DNA of 45,270 nucleotides from Arthrobacter cavernae (lineage in GTDB: Bacteria > Actinomycetota > Actinomycetes > Actinomycetales > Micrococcaceae): the NCBI RefSeq assembly GCF_017368795.1, contig NZ_JAFNLL010000032.1, forward strand, positions 1-45,270, given 5' to 3'. Position numbers and translations under genes: made by a program. Position 1 is the first letter of the stretch, and each line of letters begins with the position of its first letter. Under the pieces are notes generated by a model. The model saw only the letters and a program-made list of their open reading frames with translations, ran no database searches and was not told the DNA's origin. Of this stretch, positions 36,634-43,855 are shown piece by piece.

Positions 36634-37440
36634 TTACTTCTCGCCCTTGAAGAAACCGGCGATCTTGGAGCCGAGGCCCTTGACGTTTTCTGCGACGTCT
36701 CCGGCCAGTTCCTTGGCGTTCTCCGCGACGTCACCGGAGAAGAACTCCTTGACGTTTTCGGCGGCGTCGCCAGCGAACTCCTTGGCGTTCTCCACGGCGT
36801 CGCCCGCGAACTCCTTCACGTTGTCGACGGCGGCGCCAGCGACCTCCTTGGCGTTCTCCACGGCGTCGCCAGCGGACTCCTTCACGTTTTCGACGGCGTC
36901 GCCAGCGACCTCCTTGGCGTTCTCCCCGGCGTCGCCAGCGAACTCCTTCACGTTTTCGACGGCGGCGCCAGCGAACTCCTTGGCGTTCTCCACGGCGTCG
37001 CCAGCGAACTCCTTGGCGTTCTCCACGGCGTCGCCAGCGAACTCCTTCACGTTTTCGACGGCGTCGCCAGCGAACTCCTTCACGCTATCGACGGCGTCGC
37101 CAGCGAACTCCGTGGCGTTCTCCACGGCGTCGCCAGCGACCTCCTTCGCGTTGTCGACGGCGTCGCCAGCGAACTCCTTCACGCTATCGACGGCGTCGCC
37201 AGCGAACTCCGTGGCGTTCTCCACGGCGTCGCCAGCGACCTCCTTCGCGTTGTCGACGGCGTCGCCAGCGAACTCCTTCACGATTTCGACGGCGTCGCCA
37301 GCGAACTCCTTCACGTTTTCGACGGCGTCGCCAGCGAACTCCTTCACGTTCTCGACTGCGTCGGCCGCGGCGTCCTTGGCGTTCTCCACAGCGCCTTCGG
37401 CGCCCTCCGCAGCTTGGCTTGCGTTTGCTTCTTCGCTCAT
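36634..37440 (-). CDS. LEA-like protein of tandem 11-residue repeats
   Basis: A 268-residue, highly charged, alanine-rich protein from ATG 37440 (GGAGAGCACC upstream). After a short N-terminus (MSEEANASQAAEGAEGAVEN) it consists of about twenty 11-residue units of the type ENVKEFAGDAV / DNAKEVAGDAV, ending in a hydrophobic-amphipathic KIAGFFKGEK tail. The 11-mer period with charged and alanine faces is the pattern of group 3 LEA and related desiccation or membrane-binding amphipathic helices; it has no cysteine and no signal. It probably forms an extended helix along membranes or proteins under stress. It lies beside the Asp23/AmaP envelope-stress genes. The long open frames on the opposite strand here result from the repeats. 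Whether it protects against drying or osmotic stress is inference. Confidence 0.88.
   Translation of the reverse strand: MSEEANASQAAEGAEGAVENAKDAAADAVENVKEFAGDAVENVKEFAGDAVEIVKEFAGDAVDNAKEVAGDAVENATEFAGDAVDSVKEFAGDAVDNAKEVAGDAVENATEFAGDAVDSVKEFAGDAVENVKEFAGDAVENAKEFAGDAVENAKEFAGAAVENVKEFAGDAGENAKEVAGDAVENVKESAGDAVENAKEVAGAAVDNVKEFAGDAVENAKEFAGDAAENVKEFFSGDVAENAKELAGDVAENVKGLGSKIAGFFKGEK
37081..37278 (-). repeat. Perfect 99-bp tandem duplication within the LEA-like gene
   Basis: 37081-37179 and 37180-37278 are identical over 99 bases, three 11-residue units (33 residues) each. The surrounding 33-bp units are less similar. Such perfect tandem identity suggests a recent duplication by slippage or unequal recombination, so repeat number may vary between strains. 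Confidence 0.9.
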
Positions 37441-37623
37441 GGTGCTCTCCTTTGTATCCGTCTGGCGGTCAGAGCCCCGGCGGCTGTGCCTGCCGACGAC
37501 CGGTGTGTGCAAGGGGAGTCAATCCCCCTGTGCCTTCAAACTATGGCCATGCGTTCGTGAGCGCAACGGCGAAACGCGGTGCCGGAACAATTGGACACAT
37601 TGCTGGCCGGAGCCGTGGGGAGC

Positions 37624-38235
37624 TCAGCGGACGCGCTCTGCCCGGGCAAATTTCGCCCTGGCCCCGGCAACGATGTGCACCAGGACCGGGGTCCTCCTGC
37701 CGACGACGGTGTCCAGCGCCTCCACCAGCCGCGACACGTCCTCGGCCAGCGCATGCGGGGCGACGCCCTGCCGTGGCTGGATCCTTACACGCAGGCCCGG
37801 CCGGCCGCCCACTTCATAGGTGGAGACGGTTGCCGAGGCGAGGTCGGGACGCTCCGCGAGGGCGGCCTTGAGCGCCTGTTCGGCAACTCCGCCGCCGATC
37901 CGGACGTCGCCGTCGACATCGCCGTTGTCCTCGCCCGACACCAACAGGTTTGCCCGGCCTTTGCCTTGCTGCGACACCCAGGCCACCATCGCGATGATGA
38001 GGGCCACGAGGACGGCCGCGGCCGCAAGCCACAGCCAGCTTTCCTCGCGCCCCGGGAACCGGGTCTGCTTGAACGTTTCCTCGGCCCGGGCCCAGACACC
38101 GGCCGACCAGCCATGCCACCAGTCGGCCACGGCGGGAACGGTGGCCAGCAGCACCAGCAACAGGCCGATGGCCAGGACCTTGACGCCCAGAATGAACAGC
38201 AGGATGCGGTTGATGATGCGCGGGGTCCCGTTCAT
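37624..38235 (-). CDS. AmaP-like membrane anchor of the alkaline-shock (Asp23) complex
   Basis: A 203-residue membrane protein with two hydrophobic helices near the N-terminus (INRILLFILGVKVLAIGLLL and SWLWLAAAAVLVALIIAMVA). A soluble alkaline-shock-like domain follows (SGEDNGDVDGDVRIGGGVAE, ending in a beta-alpha pattern around TVSTYEVGGRPGLRVRIQP). AmaP-type proteins tether Asp23 family proteins to the membrane. It is the last of five coupled genes (ATGA overlap with the preceding gene). The assignment rests on topology, operon context and family resemblance. Confidence 0.78.
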   Translation of the reverse strand: MNGTPRIINRILLFILGVKVLAIGLLLVLLATVPAVADWWHGWSAGVWARAEETFKQTRFPGREESWLWLAAAAVLVALIIAMVAWVSQQGKGRANLLVSGEDNGDVDGDVRIGGGVAEQALKAALAERPDLASATVSTYEVGGRPGLRVRIQPRQGVAPHALAEDVSRLVEALDTVVGRRTPVLVHIVAGARAKFARAERVR

Positions 38236-38855
38236 GCGCCGATCACCCCCGAGGTGGCCAGATTGACGCGGACCTCCGGCATGGGCCAGGGCGACATCTG
38301 TGCCAACTCCTCCCGGACCGCGGCACTGATGGCGTCCCCGCTCACGCGGACACCCGAGGTGGGACGGACGTTCACCACCACCAACCGCTTCGAAACCACC
38401 ACCATGACCTGCTCCTGCGAGACGCCCGCGGCCGTCCGCGCCCGGCGGGCCAATGCCGAGGCAATGACCTCGTCATCCACCACGACGGCGACGCGGGGGT
38501 CCTGTAGAAGGTGCCGGGCGCGCCGCCCCGGGAAGACCGCGTTAAGGAGGAAGAAGAGACCCACCATGGCAATGACGCCGCCGCTGGCACCCAGCAGCAG
38601 CGGCGGGATGCCCTGGGGCAGCGCGATGATGCGCTGTGCAGCGGTGCCGGGATCGATGAGCCACGGAGGTTGGCCCACCACCCGGACTGCCGATTCCAGG
38701 AGCGCGTAAACGCAGAGGACGATGACGAGCCCGGCTGCGAGTCCGGCCGCCCCGGCGCGGGAGGAATAGCTCTCCCGATGCAGGATGCGGCGCATGTGGG
38801 GGCTGCCGGGGGCGTCGGGTTCAGTGTTCGCGGTGTCCCGATCGATCTGGCTCAC
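38232..38855 (-). CDS. DUF6286-type membrane protein of the Asp23 operon
   Basis: A 207-residue protein with two membrane helices (AAGLAAGLVIVLCVYALLES and GASGGVIAMVGLFFLLNAVF) and a C-terminal soluble domain with HLLQDPRVAVVVDDEVIASA and VVVSKRLVVVNVRPTSGVRV, again a beta-alpha fold of the Asp23-neighbour kind. It overlaps both neighbours by 4 bases. It probably belongs to the same membrane-bound complex as the Asp23 proteins; the exact role is unknown. Confidence 0.72.
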   Translation of the reverse strand: MSQIDRDTANTEPDAPGSPHMRRILHRESYSSRAGAAGLAAGLVIVLCVYALLESAVRVVGQPPWLIDPGTAAQRIIALPQGIPPLLLGASGGVIAMVGLFFLLNAVFPGRRARHLLQDPRVAVVVDDEVIASALARRARTAAGVSQEQVMVVVSKRLVVVNVRPTSGVRVSGDAISAAVREELAQMSPWPMPEVRVNLATSGVIGA

Positions 38856-39232
38856 TGGACGCGGCCCCCCTCCGTGATGTGTGCCCCGCTGATTCTGATG
38901 TCCACGCGGCTCAGCTGCGAGCCACTGAGGCGCGTGACGCGTTCCAAAACAAGGCCCTTGGCCGCCACAGCGCGGTCCCAGATGCTGCCGCCGAAGCCCG
39001 CGACGCGGCGCGCATCGCGAAGGACCTCGTTGAGGGACGGGACGCTGATGGGCCCCACGATGGACAGCGCCAGCAGGCCGTCGTCGTCGGACCAGTCCGC
39101 CCGGATATCGCTCGCCGCGACGCCGAGGGCCTCGGCTGCGGCTGCTTGCGCGAGTGTGGTCAGGGCCTGGGTGCTGATCCGGTTGTGGCCGGCCAGGCTG
39201 GTGGCAGTATCAACAGCCTCGGCCGTGGTCAT
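38852..39232 (-). CDS. Asp23/Gls24-related small protein
   Basis: A 126-residue soluble protein. HNRISTQALTTLAQAAAAEA resembles the opening helix of Asp23 domains, and the middle (ADWSDDDGLLALSIVGPISV) the strand pair of that fold. The C-terminus ends with LSRVDIRISGAHI. It lies in the middle of the five-gene unit, with overlaps on both sides, and probably assembles with the larger Asp23 protein encoded first. Confidence 0.7.
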   Translation of the reverse strand: MTTAEAVDTATSLAGHNRISTQALTTLAQAAAAEALGVAASDIRADWSDDDGLLALSIVGPISVPSLNEVLRDARRVAGFGGSIWDRAVAAKGLVLERVTRLSGSQLSRVDIRISGAHITEGGRVQ

Positions 39233-39420
39233 GACGAGGAGCGCCGGCCCGTGATGGCGTCCAAGACACTGCGGAGATCAAGCTTCCCCTCGGCAGCACG
39301 GCCCAGGAGGGCGCCGATGCCCATGAAAAGGAGCGCTATCAGGAAGCCCCAGAGTCCGAACTGGAACGCCATGAACGCCAGGAAGGCGCCGATCCCGATT
39401 CCCACAACGGTCATGCTCAC
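39229..39420 (-). CDS. Small DUF2273-like membrane protein (63 residues)
   Basis: A 63-residue protein, with one long or two short hydrophobic segments (VVGIGIGAFLAFMAFQFGLW and FLIALLFMGIGALLGRAAEG) and a polar C-terminus DLRSVLDAITGRRSSS. Small DUF2273 proteins regularly accompany Asp23 genes. It is the second gene of the unit, coupled by ATGA on both sides. Confidence 0.8.
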   Translation of the reverse strand: MSMTVVGIGIGAFLAFMAFQFGLWGFLIALLFMGIGALLGRAAEGKLDLRSVLDAITGRRSSS

Positions 39421-39869
39421 TGGTGTGGCTCCCTTTCCGATAGTCCAGCCTTGGCCCCTGCCGCTTTGGCCGGCGGGGCCACGTAAACGTCATTGATTTC
39501 GATGTTGACCTCGATGACCTCCAGGCCCACGAGCTCTTCAACTGCCCGGTACACGGCCGCACGGACCTGGTTGGCGACATCGTGCAGGGGATAGCCGTAA
39601 TGGGCCACGAGGTTGATGTCCACGGCCACCTGAGTCTCGCCGACCTCGGCCCGGACCCCGGTCGCATGGTCCGAGCTCCCGACGGCGTCGCGGATCGCGC
39701 CGAGCGCACGGGAGGGAACCGAACCCAGTGAATACACGCCTGGAACGGAGCGGGCCGCGATCCCGGCGACCTTGGCCACGGCCGAGTCCGAAATGACGGT
39801 GCGTCCTAGGCCTTGCTCTGCCCCGTTGTTGCTGGGCGCATCCGCTTGGCGCGTGTTCTGGTCTTCCAT
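39417..39869 (-). CDS. Asp23/Gls24-family envelope stress protein
   Basis: A 150-residue alkaline-shock protein. The domain runs from TVISDSAVAKVAGIAARSVP through VAVDINLVAHYGYPLHDVAN to the hallmark strand IEVNIEINDVYV. It is the first gene of the five-gene operon; its product is expected to form a membrane-attached network with the AmaP-like and DUF6286 proteins. ATG 39869 is preceded by GGGGAG. Such proteins respond to envelope, alkaline or osmotic stress in Gram-positive bacteria; regulation is not evident here beyond a 149-base upstream gap with a GC-rich hairpin. Confidence 0.88.
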   Translation of the reverse strand: MEDQNTRQADAPSNNGAEQGLGRTVISDSAVAKVAGIAARSVPGVYSLGSVPSRALGAIRDAVGSSDHATGVRAEVGETQVAVDINLVAHYGYPLHDVANQVRAAVYRAVEELVGLEVIEVNIEINDVYVAPPAKAAGAKAGLSEREPHQ

Positions 39870-40018
39870 CGAGCACTCCCCTTCTCTTGGGTACCACCCT
39901 AGCGTCTGAGGCAGACAAAACGCCGGGTGCCGGGGCCATACCCCTACATCCGGCGCCGTACACGGCTTCGGCGCGCCGATGGAACCCGGCTTCTACAGTT
40001 CCTCGAAGACGCGCGGGC

Positions 40019-40492
40019 CTACTTGCAGTTCTTGTCCAGCCACTCCTCGATCGGCTTCATGGCCTCCTCGAACTCACCGCTGCCGTATTTGCTGAAGTCG
40101 GTGCCCGCCGACTCGGTGAAGGCCTTCAGTTTCTCGAATTGGGGCCTCAACTCATCCGACACTTGCCCCTGCACCTTGGCCAGCTCTGCCTGCGCCTTTT
40201 CCACGTCCTCGGACTTTCCGCCCATGAGGCCGGCCAGCGGCAGGATGGTAACGCTGAACATGGTCGCACTGACCGCAATGCAGGCCTCGCTCATCGAGCC
40301 GAAGGCGCCGGGACCGCTGCCCGCCTGGTCGGTTGCCGGGCTGCTTGGCGCTAAACTGCTTGGCGCCGCCGTCTGGGTGGACTGGGCCGCAGACGAGGGG
40401 AAGGAGCAGGCGCTCACTGCCAGGCCGGCTGCCAGAACGACGGCAAGGAGCAAACGGCCGCCGACACGACCGTGGCGTGTGATCAATGTCAT
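40019..40492 (-). CDS. Small lipoprotein of unknown function
   Basis: A 157-residue exported lipoprotein. The signal LLLAVVLAAGLAVSACS has a lipobox with Cys at about residue 29. A Ser/Thr/Ala/Pro-rich linker follows, then a helical domain with a conserved-looking pair of cysteines (SEACIAVS and the C-terminal DKNCK) that could form a disulfide. No family recognised. It precedes the Asp23 operon on the same strand (149-base gap) and might be part of the same envelope-stress neighbourhood. Confidence 0.78.
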   Translation of the reverse strand: MTLITRHGRVGGRLLLAVVLAAGLAVSACSFPSSAAQSTQTAAPSSLAPSSPATDQAGSGPGAFGSMSEACIAVSATMFSVTILPLAGLMGGKSEDVEKAQAELAKVQGQVSDELRPQFEKLKAFTESAGTDFSKYGSGEFEEAMKPIEEWLDKNCK

Positions 40493-40633
40493 GGTGTCCC
40501 CATTATGAGTGCGATGCGATGACCAGCCCGGCGAGGACAGAATACTCCCGGCCGGACTCCACTTAACAGGGGTTGCGGCACAGAGGGGTTAAATGAAGAA
40601 AAGCACCAGTTCCGAAGAACTGATGCTTCCCAG

Positions 40634-40709
40634 TGGTGGCTCCGACCGGCGTCGATCCGGTGACCTTTCGATTTTCAGTCGAACGCTCTACCAACTGAGC
40701 TACAGAGCC
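40634..40709 (-). tRNA. tRNA-Phe (GAA)
   Basis: The minus strand gives GGCTCTG...CGGAGCC acceptor arms, D loop AGCTCAGTTGGTAGAG, anticodon loop CTGAAAA with GAA, and a T arm with GGATCGACGCC. The CCA end is encoded (40634-40636). It is the last member of a Glu-Asp-Phe cluster. Confidence 0.97.
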
Positions 40710-40757
40710 TAGGTGACATGTCACCATGATGACTGGAATTTCTTCCAGTCATCAGAG

Positions 40758-40831
40758 CGACCCTGACGGGACTTGAACCCGCGACCTCCGCCGTGACAGG
40801 GCGGCGCGCTAACCAACTGCGCTACAGGGCC
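40758..40831 (-). tRNA. tRNA-Asp (GTC)
   Basis: Minus strand: acceptor GGCCCTG/CAGGGTC, D loop AGCGCAGTTGGTTAGCG, anticodon loop CTGTCAC with GTC, T loop GTTCAAGTC. CCA is not encoded. Confidence 0.96.
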
Positions 40832-40914
40832 TTGCGTTGCGGTATCGCTACCGCGTTTTTTTCAAGGCTTCTAGCTTACCAGACTTTTTCGACTGGCTTT
40901 ACCACTTCCTTGCG

Positions 40915-40987
40915 TACCCCCAACGGGATTCGAACCCGTGCCGCCGCCGTGAAAGGGCGGTGTCCTAGGCCGCTAGACGATGGGGGC
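40915..40987 (-). tRNA. tRNA-Glu (TTC)
   Basis: Minus strand: acceptor GCCCCCA/TGGGGGT, D region CGTCTAGCGGCCTAGG, anticodon loop CTTTCAC with TTC, T loop GTTCGAATCC. CCA is not encoded. It is first in the Glu-Asp-Phe cluster, a common actinobacterial order. Confidence 0.96.
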
Positions 40988-41202
40988 CTGAACTCAGCTC
41001 GATGTCACGAGGGCCAAACGCTGGGCGCTTTTCCGCTTCTCGCTCGTCCGAACTGGACTCTAAAACTTTAGAGCATGGTTGGCGATATTCCCAAATCGAG
41101 CGTCAGGAGCCCCGGAGGGTCCTCGAAAAGTTGGCAGGATCTTGCCCTGAGATGTCCGGATTCCGCCAGCCCGAAAGGCTGCGGCGGGACTAAGTTGGCA
41201 GT

Positions 41203-42144
41203 ATGACAACCACCACCCCGGCCGAACCCGGCCAGCCTTCCAAGGGTCTGGAGGAGCGCACCATCCCCGCGCCCGCCGCACCCATCAGCAAACTGGGCAT
41301 CGCCGCCGTCGTCGTGACCGTCGTCCTGTGGGCCTCCGCCTTTGTGGGCATCCGCGCGGTCGGCCCCAGCTTCTCCCCCGGCTCCCTGACGCTCGGACGC
41401 TTGGCGGTTGCCGCCGTCGCGCTCGGCCTGGTGGTCTTGCCGACACTCAAGCACTGGCCCAGCAAACGCGAGTGGTGGCCCATCCTGGCCTATGGCGTGA
41501 TGTGGTTCGGCGGCTACAACGTGGCGCTGAACGCCGCCGAACACATGCTCGACGCCGGCACCAGCGCCATGCTGATCAACGTCTCGCCGATCCTGATTGC
41601 CGTGATGGCCGGCGTGGTGCTCAAGGAGGGCTTTCCGCGCTGGCTGATCATCGGCAGCGCGGTGGCGTTCGGCGGGGTGGCGATGATTGCGCTCGGTTCG
41701 GGCCAGCGCTCGACGGCGGACGTGGCCGGCGTGCTGCTCTGCCTCCTCGCCGCCGTGCTCGCCGCGGTCAGCGTGATCATCCAGAAGCCGGTGCTGCGCA
41801 AGTTCACGGCGGCGCAGGCAACCTGGTTCGGAATCATGGTGGGCGCGGCCTGCTGCCTGCCGTGGACCGGGCAGCTCATCATGGAGGTCCAGGCCGCGCC
41901 GCTGCCGGCAACGCTGGGGCTGGCCTACCTCGGCATCTTCCCCACAGCCATCGCCTTCACCACCTGGGCGTACGCGCTGTCCCTCATTTCGGCGGGCCGG
42001 CTCGCGGCCACCACGTACCTGGTGCCAGGCACCACCATCCTGATCTCCTGGGCGGTGCTCAATGAGGTCCCGTCGATCTGGGGCCTGATTGGCGGCGTCG
42101 TGTGCCTGATCGGCGTGGGGCTGACGCGGCGCAGGACCGGCTAG
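41203..42144 (+). CDS. EamA-family (DMT superfamily) transporter
   Basis: A 313-residue membrane exporter with two EamA repeats, ten hydrophobic segments in all. Repeat one includes VVVTVVLWASAFVGIRAVGP and LINVSPILIAVMAGVVLKEG; repeat two includes LCLLAAVLAAVSVIIQKPVL and YLVPGTTILISWAVLNEVPS. Typical substrates are amino acids or metabolites, which cannot be told from sequence. ATG 41203 has no Shine-Dalgarno, but a -10-like TAAGTT ends 6 bases before it, matching a leaderless start. The gene is followed by a strong terminator and then by a damaged fragment of pfkB. Confidence 0.9.
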   Translation: MTTTTPAEPGQPSKGLEERTIPAPAAPISKLGIAAVVVTVVLWASAFVGIRAVGPSFSPGSLTLGRLAVAAVALGLVVLPTLKHWPSKREWWPILAYGVMWFGGYNVALNAAEHMLDAGTSAMLINVSPILIAVMAGVVLKEGFPRWLIIGSAVAFGGVAMIALGSGQRSTADVAGVLLCLLAAVLAAVSVIIQKPVLRKFTAAQATWFGIMVGAACCLPWTGQLIMEVQAAPLPATLGLAYLGIFPTAIAFTTWAYALSLISAGRLAATTYLVPGTTILISWAVLNEVPSIWGLIGGVVCLIGVGLTRRRTG

Positions 42145-42163
42145 GGCCCGCGCCGGGTCCCGC

Positions 42164-42223
42164 TTCGATGGTTCCCTGCGCGTTCGACGGCTGTACCCAC
42201 CGGGTGCGCAGGGAACCATCGAA
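42164..42223. terminator. Strong terminator after the EamA gene
   Basis: A perfect 18-bp stem: TTCGATGGTTCCCTGCGC at 42164-42181 pairs with 42206-42223 over a 24-base loop holding a minor ACCC/GGGT hairpin. It would serve EamA and, originally, the convergent kinase gene. The second copy of this junction at the right end of the segment (45003-45148) lacks this stem. Confidence 0.8.
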
Positions 42224-42243
42224 ACGGCCAGCGCACGAGGCCT

Positions 42244-42344
42244 CTACCTTGCCATTCCTGCGAGCAGCTCCCGGTGCGTGGGCGGGTCGGCGCCTGGCCG
42301 GCCACGGTGATGGCCGCGGCCATGGAGGCCGTGGTGCCGATCCG
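42244..42344 (-). pseudogene. 3' fragment of a PfkB-family sugar kinase gene
   Basis: Read on the minus strand, this piece corresponds to the last ~33 codons of the intact kinase tail at 45047-45148 (IGTTASMAAAITV ... HRELLAGMAR and stop). One base is missing after the ITV codons, shifting the frame, and several substitutions separate the copies. Nothing of the kinase N-terminal or ATP-binding part lies to its right. It is a dead fragment left by a rearrangement. Confidence 0.75.
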
Positions 42345-42580
42345 CGAAGTAGCCCGGCAATTTCAGGCGCTCCGATTTTCGCGGGATTTGACTCTGAACA
42401 AGCCAAATTTCCCCGAAAGGCGAGCATTCTCGGTTCAAAACGCCGGCACCACTCCAAACTCCACCGGTGGATTCAGGCTTAAGCTGGAGTCAACTGTTCT
42501 GCGGTGGCGCCATGGGTCTTTCCGGTGATCACGTGTCCTTAGTGGTACTGCCGGAGTAATCGCTCGGCTATTAATCCAAT

Positions 42581-42749
42581 TAATCACCCGGCCGGGTCCG
42601 TAAAAACTGCGTACACCCTTTGGGGTACCGAGTATCAGCCCCCAGATAGTTGAGTACTCCTAGGCATTGTTCGCCGTCGGATAGTGGTGTAATTTCCAGC
42701 TATCGAATATCCAGCAGCTAAAGCAAGACTGGGGGCGGGGTATTTGAAA
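42581..42749 (+). repeat. Upstream regulatory block, copy 1, with phased GAGTA repeats
   Basis: This ~170-bp block matches 43528-43700 through most of its length: the long shared runs around CACCCTTTGGGGTACC and ATAGTGGTGTAATTTC are identical. Within it GCGTAC (42609), GAGTAT (42630) and GAGTAC (42652) are spaced 21 and 22 bases apart, two helical turns each. It ends with GGGGTAT just before the leader of the secreted protein gene at 42826. The 42345-42580 stretch before it holds no recognisable gene. Confidence 0.7.
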
Positions 42750-42825
42750 CCACCTTTACATTAAGTGCAATCACACAAGCAAATCCTTGCGTAATTGCAC
42801 CCCAACATGCCAGGGAAAGGCATTC

Positions 42826-43290
42826 ATGAAAACTCCTGTCCTCGTAGCCGCCGGTATCGGCGCCGTCGCACTCTCAGCCGCCGTGTTCCTCGCTCCTGGA
42901 GCCAGCGCATCCGACCCTGAGACAAGCAGCACGCTGCCTCAGTTCCGGGTTGAAAATGTCAAGGTCCTCGATCGCCACATCGTCGACACGACGTTCAGCA
43001 ACCCGCTGAAAGCCACGGACCTGTCCCTCCAGGTCTTCCATGCCCCGCACTGGGACCACGACACGCCGCACTCACATGACGCCACATCAGTAACCCTGAC
43101 AAACGGTGGCCGCACCGCCCACGTCACCCTTGGCCGCGCCCTGCACTCTGAAAACCCTCCCTGTGACACCGACGAACCGCGCTGCTCGAAGGACAAGCTC
43201 GACTGGGTCATCAAGGACGTAACGGACATCTACGGCCAGAAGATCTCAAATTCCTCTTGGGAAGTCTGGGCCGTAGGCAGCAGGGACTGA
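42826..43290 (+). CDS. Secreted protein of unknown function (154 residues)
   Basis: ATG 42826 with GGGAAAGG upstream opens a clear Sec signal (VLVAAGIGAVALSAAVFLAP, cleavage after ASA). The mature part, about 125 residues, is beta-rich and polar. It contains a histidine-rich FHAPHWDHDTPHSHD, two close cysteines (PPCDTDEPRCSKDK) and a final SSWEVWAVGSRD. The histidine cluster suggests metal binding; no family recognised. It is preceded by the phased-repeat block and followed by a textbook terminator, so it is a single-gene unit. It lies in the rearranged segment between EamA and pfkB. Confidence 0.82.
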   Translation: MKTPVLVAAGIGAVALSAAVFLAPGASASDPETSSTLPQFRVENVKVLDRHIVDTTFSNPLKATDLSLQVFHAPHWDHDTPHSHDATSVTLTNGGRTAHVTLGRALHSENPPCDTDEPRCSKDKLDWVIKDVTDIYGQKISNSSWEVWAVGSRD

Positions 43291-43324
43291 TCTGTAGGAC
43301 AGATTCTCACTACTGCAGGAGGGT

Positions 43325-43353
43325 ACGGTCCCGGCCGGGTTGGCCGGGACCGT
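43325..43353 (+). terminator. Rho-independent terminator of the secreted protein gene
   Basis: A perfect 12-bp stem: ACGGTCCCGGCC at 43325-43336 pairs with 43342-43353 over the 5-base loop GGGTT, followed by TCTCTTATCC. It lies 34 bases after the stop. From here to the next repeat block (43528) I see no convincing gene. Confidence 0.88.
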
Positions 43354-43527
43354 TCTCTTATCCCCGCCCTGAGTCAAGACCGTCCCTTGGGTGTCGCGTA
43401 TGCCTGCGAGCCGGGGCAGCACGATGGTGGCGGCGTTCGTGCCGATGACGTTTGCCGGCCCAGCGCCCGCGCTTCAGCCCGACGGCCTGCCAGCGCTGGC
43501 GTTCGTCTGCCCTTCCGGGCATCCAAG

Positions 43528-43700
43528 TAATACCCGGCCTGGGCCCACGAAACCTGAGTACACCCTTTGGGGTACCGAGTATCAGCCCCCAGAAAGTCGA
43601 GTACTCCTAGGTGTTGTTCGCCTATCGAATAGTGGTGTAATTTCTGGCTATCGAAAACCCTGTAACTAAAGCAACATTGGGGGGCCGGGTATTCGAAAGC
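43528..43700 (+). repeat. Upstream regulatory block, copy 2, with phased GAGTA repeats
   Basis: This is the second copy of the block at 42581-42749. It has three clean elements, GAGTAC (43556), GAGTAT (43577) and GAGTAC (43599), spaced 21 and 22 bases apart, and ends with GGGTATTCG. It precedes the small reading frame at 43730 at the same relative position as copy 1 precedes its gene, so it is probably a promoter block for the same regulator. Confidence 0.7.
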
Positions 43701-43729
43701 AGAAATTCCTTATCTGAGAGGGATTTACA

Positions 43730-43855
43730 ATGTCGCCTTCCGTGGTATCTGCAATCGCATTCATCGCCGGCGCCAAGAACCGCATCGCTTCAGCGCCCGC
43801 CCGGGCAGGAAATCGCATTCGACATACCGGGGTCTCTTTTGGACCTGGAAACTAA
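43730..43855 (+). CDS. Small reading frame (41 residues) behind regulatory block 2
   Basis: ATG 43730 has a good ribosome binding site (GAGAGGG at 43716-43722) and gives MSPSVVSAIAFIAGAKNRIA followed by a basic, polar end (RAGNRIRHTGVSFGPGN). The start looks like the beginning of a signal peptide that then breaks up, so it may be the truncated remains of a second secreted protein rather than a true small protein. The following 43856-44083 region shows no gene. Confidence 0.4.
   Translation: MSPSVVSAIAFIAGAKNRIASAPARAGNRIRHTGVSFGPGN

Larger units (their letters stand above)
42102..42344. repeat. Left copy of the diverged EamA/pfkB 3'-junction duplication
   Basis: The block spans the last codons of EamA (from TGCCTGATCGGCGTGG), the terminator, and the reverse-oriented kinase tail to GGTGCCGATCCG. 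Its two halves match 45004-45148, where the terminator section is missing. After 42344 the sequence becomes unrelated and more AT-rich. Confidence 0.7.

Noticed and set aside
36634..37440. CRISPR-like array of ~33-bp repeats
   Set aside because: The repeats are contiguous without unique spacers and encode uninterrupted 11-residue units in a gene with a start, stop and ribosome binding site.
36326..37819. Long open frames (about 500 and 330 codons) on the plus strand through the repeat gene
   Set aside because: They are shadows of the GC-biased 33-bp repeats on the opposite strand, overlap the glucosidase and terminator, and have no coherent domain.
42139..42345. Intact small gene on the minus strand after EamA (60-codon frame)
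   Set aside because: Its front half is a frameshifted copy of the kinase C-terminus and the rest runs through the EamA terminator.
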